From the NCBI GenBank assembly GCA_904394705.1, contig CAJFNJ010000038.1, positions 45,866 through 109,865 on the forward strand: a DNA stretch of 64,000 bases, read 5' to 3'. Under the pieces are notes generated by a model, which saw only the letters and a program-made list of their open reading frames with translations, made no database searches and was not told the origin of the DNA. Shown in pieces: positions 32,914 to 42,300 of the stretch (position 1 is the first letter of the stretch; each line of letters opens with the position of its first letter). This stretch comes from Avimicrobium caecorum. Its GTDB lineage: Bacteria > Bacillota > Clostridia > Oscillospirales > Ruminococcaceae. Made by a program: the position numbers and the translations under genes.

Positions 32914-34494
32914 ATGAGCAGGCGCAGTAAACAGAAGCATGACCGACGCACCCTGCGTCAGAAAATATCCCTGCGCAAGATCCTGCGCTTCCTGTTCAGC
33001 CGGATGGTCATTGTGGGCATGCTCATCTTCCTGCAGCTGGCATTTCTGGTGGCGCTGCTGGTCACACTGGAAGGACATCTGGTCTATGCCTATCCGCTGC
33101 TGCTGGTGCTCAGCGTGGGTGTGTCCGTCTGGGTGGTCACCGGCGAGGCCAACCCTGCCTATAAGCTCAGCTGGGTGCTGCTGATCTCGGCTGTGCCGGT
33201 ATTCGGCGGGCTGTTCTATCTGATGTTCGGCAACCAGCGCACCCCGGACGATCTGAAAGCCCGCATCCAGCAGTTCTATGATGCCACCATCCAGCGGGTC
33301 CATCCCAATTTCCGCTGCTGGGAGGATCTCTCCAAGGTGGGCCGGGATCTTGCCACCGAAGCGGCCTATATTGAAAATGTATCCGGCTTCCCGGTATGGG
33401 ACGGCACCCAGGGTGAGTATTTCCCCATTGGTGAGGCGTTCTTTGAATCGCTGAAAGAGGAGCTCCAGAAGGCGCAGAAGTTTATCTTCATGGAGTATTT
33501 CATCATTCGGGAGGGCCAGATGTGGGACCCCATCCTGGAGATTCTCAAGAAGAAGGCGGCTTCCGGTGTGGAAGTCCGGCTGCTCTACGATGATGTGGGC
33601 ACCCTCCAGACCCTGCCCACCAACTACCGTTCCACCCTGGAAAAGGCGGGCATCCGCACAGCTATCTTCAACCCCTTCCGTCCCCATCTCAATATGGCGA
33701 TGAACTACCGGGATCACCGGAAGATCACCGTCATTGACGGCAACATCGGCTACTGCGGCGGACTCAATCTGGCGGACGAGTACATCAACGCCTATGAGAA
33801 GCACGGACACTGGAAGGATACCGCCGTGATGCTCCGGGGACAGGCGGTGTGGAACCTCACGCTGATGTTCCTGATGATGTGGCAGTTCACCACCACAGTG
33901 GAGGCGGACTTTGACCGGTACCGTCCCACCATGAACCTGCCCAGCGACGGCTTTGTGCAGCCCTTCGGCGACAGCCCCCTGGACAACCTCAATGTGTCGG
34001 AAACGGCCTATATGCAGATCATCAACCGGGCCCATGACTATGTCTATATCACGACGCCCTATCTGATCCTGGACAATGAGATGGTCACTTCGCTCATCAA
34101 CGCCGCCCAGAGCGGAATCGATGTGCGCATCATCACACCCCATGTGGCGGATAAATGGTATGTCCACATGGTGACCCGTTCCTATTATGCCCAGCTGATC
34201 CGGGGCGGCGTCAAGATCTATGAGTACACCCCCGGATTTATCCACTCCAAGATGTTCGTATCGGACGATCAGGTGGCGATTGTGGGCACTGCCAATATGG
34301 ATTACCGCAGCTTCTATCTCCACTTTGAATGCGGGGTTTCGTTCTATCAGTCCACCATGGCTGCCAAGGTGCGGGACGATATTCTCCGGACCCTGAAGGT
34401 GTGCCAGCCGGTGGAACTGGACGAGCTGAACCGTGCCCCGCTCCATCACCGGGCTTTCACCAAGCTGCTGCGTCTGATGGCGCCGCTCATGTGA
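32914..34494 (+). CDS. cls: Cardiolipin synthase
   Basis: A 526-residue membrane enzyme that joins two phosphatidylglycerol molecules into cardiolipin. Two N-terminal membrane helices are followed by two phospholipase D domains, each with an HKD motif: HRKITVID near residue 267 and HSKMFVSDD near residue 443. ATG 32914 follows AAAAAGGAG nine bases upstream; an in-frame GTG at 32905 is less likely. Transcribed alone. Length is slightly above that of the Bacillus enzymes because of a basic N-terminal stretch. Confidence 0.95.
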   Translation: MSRRSKQKHDRRTLRQKISLRKILRFLFSRMVIVGMLIFLQLAFLVALLVTLEGHLVYAYPLLLVLSVGVSVWVVTGEANPAYKLSWVLLISAVPVFGGLFYLMFGNQRTPDDLKARIQQFYDATIQRVHPNFRCWEDLSKVGRDLATEAAYIENVSGFPVWDGTQGEYFPIGEAFFESLKEELQKAQKFIFMEYFIIREGQMWDPILEILKKKAASGVEVRLLYDDVGTLQTLPTNYRSTLEKAGIRTAIFNPFRPHLNMAMNYRDHRKITVIDGNIGYCGGLNLADEYINAYEKHGHWKDTAVMLRGQAVWNLTLMFLMMWQFTTTVEADFDRYRPTMNLPSDGFVQPFGDSPLDNLNVSETAYMQIINRAHDYVYITTPYLILDNEMVTSLINAAQSGIDVRIITPHVADKWYVHMVTRSYYAQLIRGGVKIYEYTPGFIHSKMFVSDDQVAIVGTANMDYRSFYLHFECGVSFYQSTMAAKVRDDILRTLKVCQPVELDELNRAPLHHRAFTKLLRLMAPLM

Positions 34495-34642
34495 TTCCCC
34501 CAGCCGAATCCAGCGCCCCGGCTTTTCCCTCCGGACGGGAGGAAAGCGGGCGCTTGTTCTGGGGTGTTGCTCTGTCCCGTGCGGGGACATTCAGCCGGGG
34601 CGCGCCGCAGTATGTGATATACTCCCCGGCCCGGCAGAGAGC

Positions 34643-34696
34643 AAAAAAACCGACAGCCCCTGACCCATAGCGGGAAGCAGGGGCTGCCGGTTTTTG
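34643..34696. terminator. Bidirectional terminator
   Basis: CCG-A-CAGCCCCTG (34650-34662) pairs with CAGGGGCTG-C-CGG (34678-34690), A7 on one side and T5 on the other. The rest of 34495-34738 holds GC-rich small hairpins and no gene. Confidence 0.85.
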
Positions 34697-34706
34697 TATT
34701 GGGATT

Positions 34707-34725
34707 TCTCCCTCACAGAGGGAGA
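34707..34725. repeat. CTCCCTC/GAGGGAG palindrome
   Basis: TCTCCCTC and GAGGGAGA surround ACA. It resembles the element at 12281-12306 and lies just before the ABC permease stop codon. Confidence 0.45.
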
Positions 34726-34738
34726 GGGATTGGGGGGC

Positions 34739-37075
34739 TTAGTCCTGGTTGGCCTGGGGCCAGTTGTTCAGATACAGGGAGTTGTTCTGTCCGATATAAA
34801 CCTGTCCATCGGCATCTGTCTCCACCGAGAGGGTCATGCGCTCCAGCAGACCGGTGTCCAGCGAGCGGAGGGTTTCCTCCGGGATAAAGCGGATCAGCAT
34901 CAGATGATTGCGTCCGTCGCTGTCGGTGATGCCGGTGTCGAAGAGCAGCAGGCAGTTGCTGTACTCATCTTCTCCGTCGCCGCAGGGGGAGGAGAGATCA
35001 TAGAGCATCTGGATCTCCTCGGCGGTGAGTTTGCCTGCCGGCTGGGACGGGGTGTCAGACCATTCCACATCTACCAGTTCCATGGTGGAGGGGTCGTCTG
35101 CCAGGCCGGAATAGGTCTCGCCCATAACCTGATAGTCGCCGACCCAGTAGTAGGCCAGGCCGGAATTGGCACGGAAGGTGGCGGAATCCATCCACAGATC
35201 ATAGTGGTCATAGACGCCGTATACAGCGATGTAGTCCGACGGATCAAAGGCCTCTCCCTGGATGCCCAGCTCTTCCAGCAGGGTCAGGGTCTGGTCAAAG
35301 CTCTCATAGATCGGGAGCTGGATGGCATCGGAGCCCTCTCCCACCCGGCGCTTCTGGCTCTCACCGAGCGTGGAGTCATAATAGTATTCCACCTGGGGGA
35401 AGTAGTAGCCGATGTTCAGATAGATCAGCGGCTCGCCCGACTGGTTGGTCTTTTCAGCGGCGGTATCGAAGATGTCCTGCCGCACCGCTTCCAGCAGACG
35501 CTCGGTCTGGGAATCGCTGACCAGAGTTTCCGCGCCGGAAAGGTTCATCACGGTGATGTCGCCCAGACGGACCTCGTCCTTGCCGATCTGCATGACGGGG
35601 TTCTTCTGTTCCAAAGCCTCGGCGGTGCTGTACAGGTCACGGAACTGCTCAGCTCCGTCCTCAGGCAGGGCCAGGCCATAGTAGCTGCGGGTCACAGTGC
35701 TGCCGTTGTAGAGATGGTAGACTACCCGCAGGCGGGCGCTGGTGCTGTATTCGGGATCGCCTTCCGCAGCCTGGTACTGGGCGGCGGCAATGGCGCTCTG
35801 ATGCAGCTGGGTCAGCGACTCAATGGCCTTCTCATCGGTGAAATGAACGGTATCCTGAATATCCAGGCCGGAGTGCGACCGGTAATAGGAGTTGAGATAG
35901 CCATCCACCTCAGCATATTCCACCGAGGCCGCAGAGGGCACAGCGGTTTCGTAGCCGAACAGGCCGGTGACTGCCATCAGGGCAATTCCTGCTGCCAGCA
36001 CGATGTCTGCCAGGCAGATCCACCAGTTGCCGCGGACAGTCTTGAAGCCGCGTCCGAAGATGACTTCCAGCACCAGATAGCCGATGACGGCGCCGGCAGC
36101 GCTGCCCAGTACGAAGGCCATTTCCTCCGAGGGGGAACGGTAGATGCCGCCGGTGGTGATGACAGCGAAGATCATATAGGCAAAGACAGTCGCCAGCAGG
36201 AAGGAGGAGGTGATCTTGAGGATCAGCCGGAACCAGTTGTCACGGGAGACATTCTCTGCCAGTTCCGCGTCCCGATGGGAGTAGAACCAGACGGTGAGCA
36301 GGGTGCCGCCGATAATCAGCACAGCCCAGAGTCCCACAGCCCAGCGGCTCAGGGGAACCCAGGTGTCGCTGAAGATCTGGGTGAGCAGCATGGGAATGGG
36401 GTGGAGGTAGAGAATATTGCGATTGAGCAGCGAGGAGGGATCGAAGCCGATCACAAAGCTGCCCAGGGTAGCCAGCACTGCCAGGAAGAGCAGCACCGGT
36501 TCCAGGTTGAGCATACCGGCATAGAGGACGGTGTCCACGGCATTGCCCATGAGAGTGGCGGTGAGCATAATGCTGATAAACACGCAGTAGCCCACGAGAA
36601 TCCACAGCAGGAGGTCCTTGGCGAGCCAGCCCAGTCCCACAGCCGGATTGATGACCAGAGCCAGACCGGCGGTAATAGCCAGGTTGAGGACAATGGGCAC
36701 CGAAATTGCCAGGGTACCGGCGATGAGATGGGAAAGAATCATCTGCCGGCGGGTAAAGGGCAGGGCATAGTAGACATCCACCGAGCGGCGTCCGAAGTTA
36801 TAGTTCATGAGCTGCATGGCGATGACAGCTGCCGACAGCATAATCACCATGGGGAACAGCACAGCCGAGAGGTTGCCATAGATCTGTGCGTAGGTGGCTG
36901 TACGCAGGGCAAATCCCCGTTCCGGAGGGCTGAAGAGCAGGAGCGCCAGCTGCAGGGGCAGGGCGATGAATTCCAGCAGGAAGAACAGGGCGCTCATCAG
37001 ACGGGTGCGGCGCAGATCATGCCGGAGCATGGCTGTCAGGCCGGCGTATTTAGAAGATGATGTGATTGTAGTCAT
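34739..37075 (-). CDS. ABC transporter permease with large extracytoplasmic domain
   Basis: A 778-residue membrane protein. The first 400 residues contain about eight hydrophobic helices in the ABC-2 style (for example LFFLLEFIALPLQLALL, and YYALPFTRRQM as coupling region). A large soluble domain rich in Asp, Glu and Tyr follows, probably outside the cell. It overlaps the ATPase gene by 26 bp and belongs to the YtrA-type operon. Such operons often respond to wall-active or membrane-active compounds. The ATG at 37075 has GGAGG upstream. Substrate unknown. Confidence 0.82.
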   Translation of the reverse strand: MTTITSSSKYAGLTAMLRHDLRRTRLMSALFFLLEFIALPLQLALLLFSPPERGFALRTATYAQIYGNLSAVLFPMVIMLSAAVIAMQLMNYNFGRRSVDVYYALPFTRRQMILSHLIAGTLAISVPIVLNLAITAGLALVINPAVGLGWLAKDLLLWILVGYCVFISIMLTATLMGNAVDTVLYAGMLNLEPVLLFLAVLATLGSFVIGFDPSSLLNRNILYLHPIPMLLTQIFSDTWVPLSRWAVGLWAVLIIGGTLLTVWFYSHRDAELAENVSRDNWFRLILKITSSFLLATVFAYMIFAVITTGGIYRSPSEEMAFVLGSAAGAVIGYLVLEVIFGRGFKTVRGNWWICLADIVLAAGIALMAVTGLFGYETAVPSAASVEYAEVDGYLNSYYRSHSGLDIQDTVHFTDEKAIESLTQLHQSAIAAAQYQAAEGDPEYSTSARLRVVYHLYNGSTVTRSYYGLALPEDGAEQFRDLYSTAEALEQKNPVMQIGKDEVRLGDITVMNLSGAETLVSDSQTERLLEAVRQDIFDTAAEKTNQSGEPLIYLNIGYYFPQVEYYYDSTLGESQKRRVGEGSDAIQLPIYESFDQTLTLLEELGIQGEAFDPSDYIAVYGVYDHYDLWMDSATFRANSGLAYYWVGDYQVMGETYSGLADDPSTMELVDVEWSDTPSQPAGKLTAEEIQMLYDLSSPCGDGEDEYSNCLLLFDTGITDSDGRNHLMLIRFIPEETLRSLDTGLLERMTLSVETDADGQVYIGQNNSLYLNNWPQANQD

Positions 37076-37949
37076 AGCCCACAGCCTCCATTTCACTGAT
37101 AAATACTTCCTCCAGGGTAAGGGAGATGCAGTCCAGGATCACCGGATTCAGCGGACGCAGCGCCTGAAAGACTTCCTCTTCGCTGCCCCGGACCAGAAGG
37201 GTCCATACACTGCCCACCCGTTCGGTGCGCAGAATGGAAAGTCCGGGCAGATCCAGGGTTTCCACAGCCGGCTTGAAGGCAGTCTGTACCTTGCAGTAGC
37301 TGGTGCGCAGATTATCCATCTCCCGGGTCATGAGCAGGCGTCCCTCATGGAGGATCGCCACATGGTCGCACAGGTCCTCCAGTTCCCGCAGGTTGTGGGA
37401 ACTGATGAGGGCGGTCATGCCCCGTCCGGATACCTCATCGGCGATGAGCTTCCGGGCTGCCAGACGGATCACCGGGTCCAGACCGTCAAAGGCCTCGTCC
37501 AGCAGCAGGTAATCCGGTTCCCGGCAGAGTGCCAGGATCAGGGCTGCCTGCCGCCGCATACCCTTGGAAAATCCCGAGAGCTTCTTATCCGGCAGCAGCG
37601 GAAAGGCAGTCAGCAGACGGTGGTATTTTTCCTCATTCCAGCCGGGGTAACAGGCCCGGTAAAAGGCTGCCATCTCCGAAAGGGTGGCTCCCGCAAAGAA
37701 CCACAGGTCATCGGGGACCAGTACGATCCGGGATTTGGCAGGGACATGGTCGAAAATGGGATGGTCGTCCAGCAGGGCTTCCCCCGAACTGGGACGGTAA
37801 ATGCCGGCAAGAGTCCGCAGCAGCGTGGATTTGCCTGCACCGTTGGTTCCCACCAGTCCATAGATACAGCCGGGCTGGATCTCCAGCGAAAGATTGCTTA
37901 CCGCTTCATAGCGGTCAAAGAGTTTGGTCAGATTCCGTGTGATGATCAC
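37050..37949 (-). CDS. ABC transporter ATP-binding protein
   Basis: A 299-residue ATPase with Walker A GTNGAGKST, the signature region LSGFSKGMRRQ, Walker B YLLLDEAF and the H-loop SSHNLRE. The order and degenerate signature are typical of ATPases paired with ABC-2-type permeases under GntR regulators. It overlaps the regulator gene by four bases and the permease by 26, so the three are one operon. Direction of transport is presumably export. Confidence 0.93.
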   Translation of the reverse strand: MIITRNLTKLFDRYEAVSNLSLEIQPGCIYGLVGTNGAGKSTLLRTLAGIYRPSSGEALLDDHPIFDHVPAKSRIVLVPDDLWFFAGATLSEMAAFYRACYPGWNEEKYHRLLTAFPLLPDKKLSGFSKGMRRQAALILALCREPDYLLLDEAFDGLDPVIRLAARKLIADEVSGRGMTALISSHNLRELEDLCDHVAILHEGRLLMTREMDNLRTSYCKVQTAFKPAVETLDLPGLSILRTERVGSVWTLLVRGSEEEVFQALRPLNPVILDCISLTLEEVFISEMEAVGYDYNHIIF

Positions 37950-38320
37950 TGTGCGTTCCCCTCCTTATATACTTCATCGATCAGGATCAGAGCGGTCTGA
38001 CGGTCTACCCCCGAACTGCGGGCTTCCCGGATCGCTTCCCGAAGATGATCCAGCACTGAAACTGCAACCTGCCGGTCCAGGGTTTCCTCCCCGCTGATAA
38101 AACTGCCCTTGCCGGCTACGGAATAGATCAGACCGCTTTTTTCCAGGTCCTGATAGGCTTTGGCTACCGTATTGGGATTGATGCCCAGTTCCCTGGCCAT
38201 CACCCGCACCGACGGCAGCGGATCACCCGGACCGATGGCGCCTGCCATAATCAGCCGCAGGATCTTCTCCTTGAGCTGCTGATAAATGGGCGCACGGCTG
38301 TGTAAATCAAGCTGATACAT
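37946..38320 (-). CDS. GntR-family regulator, YtrA type
   Basis: A 124-residue repressor with an N-terminal winged helix (PIYQQLKEKILRLIMAGAIGPGDPLPSVRVMARELGIN-like) and a very short C-terminal dimerisation region, as in the YtrA subfamily that controls ABC transporters. The ATG at 38320 follows GCGAGGTGAGC. It is the first gene of the operon, and an inverted repeat just downstream of the promoter is its probable operator. Confidence 0.92.
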   Translation of the reverse strand: MYQLDLHSRAPIYQQLKEKILRLIMAGAIGPGDPLPSVRVMARELGINPNTVAKAYQDLEKSGLIYSVAGKGSFISGEETLDRQVAVSVLDHLREAIREARSSGVDRQTALILIDEVYKEGNAQ

Positions 38321-38395
38321 CTGCTCACCTCGCTTGCGGGACAGTGCCGGACCGCTTCCCCTATAATAGAAGGACTGTACCGGCATCTGTACTTA

Positions 38396-38418
38396 GTGTA
38401 CTAATATAGCTAATACAG
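38396..38418 (-). promoter_or_regulatory. Probable operator of the YtrA-type regulator
   Basis: GTGTACTA (38396-38403) and TAATACAG (38411-38418) form an imperfect inverted repeat with a 7-bp centre, and TTAGT/ACTAA overlaps it. It begins 3 bp after the -10 box, so binding would block initiation. Confidence 0.6.
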
Positions 38419-38420
38419 TA

Positions 38421-38449
38421 AGCATAATACAGCCGGGAGCGTTTGTCAA
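38421..38449 (-). promoter_or_regulatory. Promoter of the YtrA-ABC operon
   Basis: On the minus strand TTGACA (38449-38444), 17-bp spacer, TATGCT (38426-38421). Confidence 0.7.
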
Positions 38450-38569
38450 GGGAGAGGGGGTCAAAAACCCCCGGGGACCAAAAAGGGAACGAAAAAGATG
38501 CAGTAAAATGGGCAGGGAACGGCACTCTATAAAAGGACTGCGGGTTTTGGAGCCCAGGCGCATTTTCCG

Positions 38570-38598
38570 TTGCAATTTCCAGGCTGCTGCGATACAAT
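38570..38598 (+). promoter_or_regulatory. Promoter of pyk-sortase
   Basis: TTGCAA at 38570-38575, 17-bp spacer, TACAAT at 38593-38598. Confidence 0.75.
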
Positions 38599-38648
38599 GA
38601 AAACAGAACTGCAACAGCGGCGTAGAGAAAGGTGTGGTGAATGGTTTG

Positions 38649-40418
38649 ATGCGCAAGACAAAGATTATCTGTACGCTGGGGCCATCCAGTTCCGATGAGG
38701 CAACTCTCCGGCGTATGATGGAAGCGGGTATGGATGTGGCCCGGTTCAATTTCTCCCATGGCACCCATGAGGAACATCTGGAAAAGTTCCGGATTGTGGA
38801 TCGCCTGCGGGAGGAGCTCGGCCTCCCCATCGGCACCATGCTGGACACCAAGGGCCCGGAGATCCGGCTGGGTGTGTTTGAAAACGGTGCGGTTATGCTG
38901 CAGCCCGGCGCGCACTTTATCCTGACACCGGAACAGGTGCCGGGTACAGAGGAACGCTCCTACATCACCTATGGCGGACTGGGCCGGGATCTGCGTCCGG
39001 GCAGCCGGGTGCTGATCGACGATGGTCTGATCGAACTGACGGTGGATTATATCACCGACAAGGGGGAGATCCACACCACAGTCAAGAGCGGCGGCAGGGT
39101 TTCCAACCGCAAGGGTGTCAATGTGCCGGGTGTGCATCTGACCCTGCCCTTCCTCAGTGAAGCGGACAAGCAGGATCTGCTCTTCGGCATTGAAACCGGC
39201 TTTGATTTTGTGGCAGTGTCCTTTGTGCGCACTGCCGAAGATGTGGGCGAGATGCGCCGGTTCCTGGAGGAACATGGCGGGCGCCGCATCAAGATCATCT
39301 CCAAGATCGAGAATGCCGAGGGCGTGGAAAACATCGACGAGATTCTGCGGGTTTCGGACGGTGTCATGGTAGCCCGGGGTGATATGGGCGTGGAGATCCC
39401 GCTGGAAGATGTGCCGATCCATCAGAAGTCGCTGATCAAGAAGGCGTACATGGCAGGCAAGCATGTGATCACTGCCACCCAGATGCTCGAGTCGATGAGC
39501 AATAACCCCCGTCCCACCCGGGCGGAGGCCAATGATGTTGCCAATGCCATCTATGACGGCACCAGTGCCATCATGCTCTCGGGCGAGAGCGCGGCAGGCA
39601 AATATCCGGTGGAAGCGGTGGCGACCATGGCAACCATTGCCCGGCGCACCGAACAGGATATTGATTACCGCCGGCGGTTTTACAGCCATGACTACCATCC
39701 GGATGATGTGACCAATGCCATTTCCCATGCCACCTGTACCACGGCATACGATCTGAATGCGGCGGCGATCATCAGTGTGACCCAGTCGGGCCAGACTGCC
39801 CGGATGTGCAGCCGGTTCCGTCCGGGTGTGCCGATCATCGCCTGCACCACTTCCAAGGAAGTGTTCCGTCAGCTCAGCCTGGCCTGGGGCGTGACTCCCA
39901 TCATCATGCAGATGAAGTCCAGCACCGATGAGCTCTTTGACGCGGCAGTAGCAGCTGCCATGAAGGAAGGGCTCTGCCGGGATGGGGATCTGGTTGTGCT
40001 CACAGCCGGTGTGCCGCTGGGTATTCCCGGCACCACCAACCTGCTCAAGGTGGCGGTAGCGGGATACAGCCTGGTGCGCGGCAGAGGGCTCAACAGCCAT
40101 AAAACGGTTGGCAATCTTTGTGTTGCAAAAAATGCGGAAGAGGCATTGCAGAAATTCAAACAAAATGATATATTAGTAATACCTGCAATCGGGAAACCGC
40201 TTCTGGACCTGCTTGGCAAGGCCTCCGGACTGATTACCGAAGCCGAGGAGCTGGATTTTGACACGGAGGAGATCACCCGTGCCATTCCGGTAATCGTGGG
40301 AGCCACAGATGCCACCAAGATCCTGCGGGGCGGGATCTCGGTGGGAGTGGACGCATCCCAGGGCCTGGTATACAATGCGGCCTCCCGAAACAATAGCGAA
40401 CTTAAAGGAGAAGAGTAA
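38649..40418 (+). CDS. pyk: Pyruvate kinase with extra C-terminal domain
   Basis: A 589-residue glycolytic enzyme making pyruvate and ATP from phosphoenolpyruvate and ADP. It begins MRKTKIICTLGP, has the active-site motif KIENAEGVENI and MVARGDMGVEI, and ends with about 110 extra residues (from TVGNLCVAKN) homologous to the PEP-utilising mobile domain, as in Bacillus. The ATG at 38649 matches the family; GTG at 38634 or 38637 lie closer to the AGAAAGG site and may be used. Its stop overlaps the sortase start (TAATG). Confidence 0.97.
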   Translation: MRKTKIICTLGPSSSDEATLRRMMEAGMDVARFNFSHGTHEEHLEKFRIVDRLREELGLPIGTMLDTKGPEIRLGVFENGAVMLQPGAHFILTPEQVPGTEERSYITYGGLGRDLRPGSRVLIDDGLIELTVDYITDKGEIHTTVKSGGRVSNRKGVNVPGVHLTLPFLSEADKQDLLFGIETGFDFVAVSFVRTAEDVGEMRRFLEEHGGRRIKIISKIENAEGVENIDEILRVSDGVMVARGDMGVEIPLEDVPIHQKSLIKKAYMAGKHVITATQMLESMSNNPRPTRAEANDVANAIYDGTSAIMLSGESAAGKYPVEAVATMATIARRTEQDIDYRRRFYSHDYHPDDVTNAISHATCTTAYDLNAAAIISVTQSGQTARMCSRFRPGVPIIACTTSKEVFRQLSLAWGVTPIIMQMKSSTDELFDAAVAAAMKEGLCRDGDLVVLTAGVPLGIPGTTNLLKVAVAGYSLVRGRGLNSHKTVGNLCVAKNAEEALQKFKQNDILVIPAIGKPLLDLLGKASGLITEAEELDFDTEEITRAIPVIVGATDATKILRGGISVGVDASQGLVYNAASRNNSELKGEE

Positions 40419-41356
40419 TGGAAACAAAGAACTCATTCATTCGTAAGGCCATTGCGCTGGCTATGTGCGGCGTTATGGTGTTTTCCCTGACTTCCTGCAC
40501 CGGTGACCGGGGCAGCAGTGAGGATTCCAGCATTTCCAACCCCATCACTGAACCCACCAGCGGTGATCCGGTAGAGCCGGAGCAGACCGTTCTGGACAAC
40601 ATCAACGCAGCCTTTGCTGTCAACAATGATGTTGTGGGCTGGCTGACTGTACCCGGCACTGAGATCGACGAGCAGGTTGTACAGGGCGATACCAATACTG
40701 AGTATGAGCGTCTGTCCTGGGACCGCAAGGATGCAGACGGTGACGGCGTGCCGGATTATGACTTCTATGGCTGCTACTTTGCCGATGCAGGCAACACCTT
40801 CGGCAACCGCAACGACCTGTCCCGGAACACCATTATCTACGGCCATAACATGCACAATGTTACCACTGGCCCCAAGGATACCCTGAAGTTCGGTGCCCTG
40901 TTCAAGTTTGTAGACTTCAACAACGACGGCACTATCTTTGGTGATGATGTGGCAAGCGCCAATGACTTCTCCTTTGCTGAGGAGCATCCGGTAATCTACT
41001 TCTCCACCACCGATGATGAGATGGTATGGGTAATCTATGCCGCTTACTTCACCGACCTGGGCTTCCAGTACCATCTGGAGAACCCGGACGATGCCACCTT
41101 CTCGGCTATGATCCAGGAGGCCAAGGATCGTTCCCGTCTGGACTACGATGTGGATGTCAACACCTCTGACCGTATCCTGACCCTGTCCACCTGTGCTTAC
41201 AAGTACACCGACAGCGTTGAGAAGCGTGACCTGCGGTTTGTTGTACAGGCCAGACTGCTCCGTCCCGGTGAGGAGATCCCCACCAAGGCCAAGGTAACCC
41301 GCAACACCGATGTCAAAGAGCCGGCACAGCATGCCACCTCCACCATTGCGGGCTAA
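40418..41356 (+). CDS. Class B sortase with lipoprotein-type signal
   Basis: A 312-residue cysteine transpeptidase. Catalytic residues are His143 in IIYGHNMH, Cys259 in LSTCAYKY and Arg273 in LRFVVQA, in SrtB order. The N-terminus is unusual: a signal segment ending SLTSC looks like a lipobox, so the enzyme may be lipid-anchored rather than held by the usual uncleaved membrane helix. A Ser/Pro/Glu linker follows. It is translationally coupled to pyk. Sortases attach proteins to the wall or polymerise pili; no sortase substrate with a normal tail is adjacent. Confidence 0.9.
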   Translation: METKNSFIRKAIALAMCGVMVFSLTSCTGDRGSSEDSSISNPITEPTSGDPVEPEQTVLDNINAAFAVNNDVVGWLTVPGTEIDEQVVQGDTNTEYERLSWDRKDADGDGVPDYDFYGCYFADAGNTFGNRNDLSRNTIIYGHNMHNVTTGPKDTLKFGALFKFVDFNNDGTIFGDDVASANDFSFAEEHPVIYFSTTDDEMVWVIYAAYFTDLGFQYHLENPDDATFSAMIQEAKDRSRLDYDVDVNTSDRILTLSTCAYKYTDSVEKRDLRFVVQARLLRPGEEIPTKAKVTRNTDVKEPAQHATSTIAG

Positions 41357-41380
41357 TCCAGCAATTCCCTTATTCTGACC

Positions 41381-41420
41381 GAAAGAGGAACCGGCTTCCA
41401 GATCCGGTTCCTCTTTTTTT
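41381..41420 (+). terminator. Terminator of pyk-sortase
   Basis: A perfect AAAGAGGAACCGG stem with its complement, followed by seven T. Confidence 0.9.
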
Positions 41421-41439
41421 CGGATTTTCCGGGGTGAGA

Positions 41440-41468
41440 TTGACATCAAAGTCAGTTTGATATAAAAT
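41440..41468 (+). promoter_or_regulatory. Consensus promoter of rex
   Basis: Perfect TTGACA at 41440-41445, 17-bp spacer, TAAAAT at 41463-41468. No clear Rex box is seen nearby. Confidence 0.85.
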
Positions 41469-41557
41469 GAAAACCATAAAAGAGGTCCATATCTTTTTCT
41501 GATAAATATACGGACAGTGAATCCCCGGATTCTGCCGGAAAAGGAAGTGTTCAACCA

Positions 41558-42208
41558 ATGAATAATAAACGAAGCGAGGTTTCGGGTGCGGTGATCCGGC
41601 GTCTGCCCCGCTATTACCGCTGCCTGCTCCGGCTGGAGGAACAGGGTACGGTAAAGATCTCCTCCCGGGAACTGGCCCGGATCATGGATCTGACTGCGTC
41701 TCAGATCCGTCAGGATCTCAACTGCTTTGGCGGATTTGGTCAGCAGGGATATGGGTACAGTGTATCGGCTCTGAAGGAAGAGATTGCCCGTATCCTGGGC
41801 CTGGACGGACGCAAGAAGATGATCCTGCTGGGCGCCGGCAACCTGGGTAAGGCCATTGTGGGCAGCCTGGATTTTGAAGGCTCGGGCTTTGACCTGATGG
41901 CGATCTTTGATACCAATGAGTGGGTGGTCGGCAGTGAGATCCGGGAATATCCGGTCATCTCCACCGATAAGCTGGAGGATTTCTGCCATGAGCATCATCC
42001 CGAGGCAGCGATCCTGTGTATCCCCCAGGAGGGTGCCGAACTGTTGGTACCGCAGCTGGTGGAGCTGGGTGTGCGGTCGTTCCTCAACTTCTCCCACTAT
42101 GATATTGATATTGAATTCTCCAATGTGGCAGTGGAAAATGTCTACATCGCGGACAGCCTGATGACCCTTTCCTATCGTGCCGCAGCCCTGGAGGAGGAAC
42201 AGGAATAA
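41558..42208 (+). CDS. rex: Redox-sensing repressor Rex
   Basis: A 216-residue repressor that senses the NADH/NAD+ ratio and controls fermentation and respiration genes. The N-terminal winged helix (VIRRLPRYYRCL, LTASQIRQDLNCFG) and the Rossmann domain (LLGAGNLGKAI) match the family throughout. It is transcribed alone from a near-consensus promoter and ends in a terminator. I see no Rex operator near its own promoter or near gap and pyk in this window. Confidence 0.96.
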   Translation: MNNKRSEVSGAVIRRLPRYYRCLLRLEEQGTVKISSRELARIMDLTASQIRQDLNCFGGFGQQGYGYSVSALKEEIARILGLDGRKKMILLGAGNLGKAIVGSLDFEGSGFDLMAIFDTNEWVVGSEIREYPVISTDKLEDFCHEHHPEAAILCIPQEGAELLVPQLVELGVRSFLNFSHYDIDIEFSNVAVENVYIADSLMTLSYRAAALEEEQE

Positions 42209-42234
42209 TTTCCTTCGGTCAATATTCAGAAAAA

Positions 42235-42281
42235 AAGCTGTTCTCTGCATATTTTTGCAGGGGACAGTTTTCTTTTTCCAA
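42235..42281 (+). terminator. Terminator of rex
   Basis: CTGTTC-T-CTGCA pairs with TGCAG-GG-GACAG, followed by TTTTCTTTTT. Confidence 0.85.
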
Positions 42282-42300
42282 AGCGTTTATTTTTTTCGGC

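Noticed and set aside
34694..37060. 788-residue plus-strand frame
   Set aside because: It lies antisense to the ABC permease, has no ribosome site and has shadow-frame composition; the minus-strand gene has clear membrane helices.
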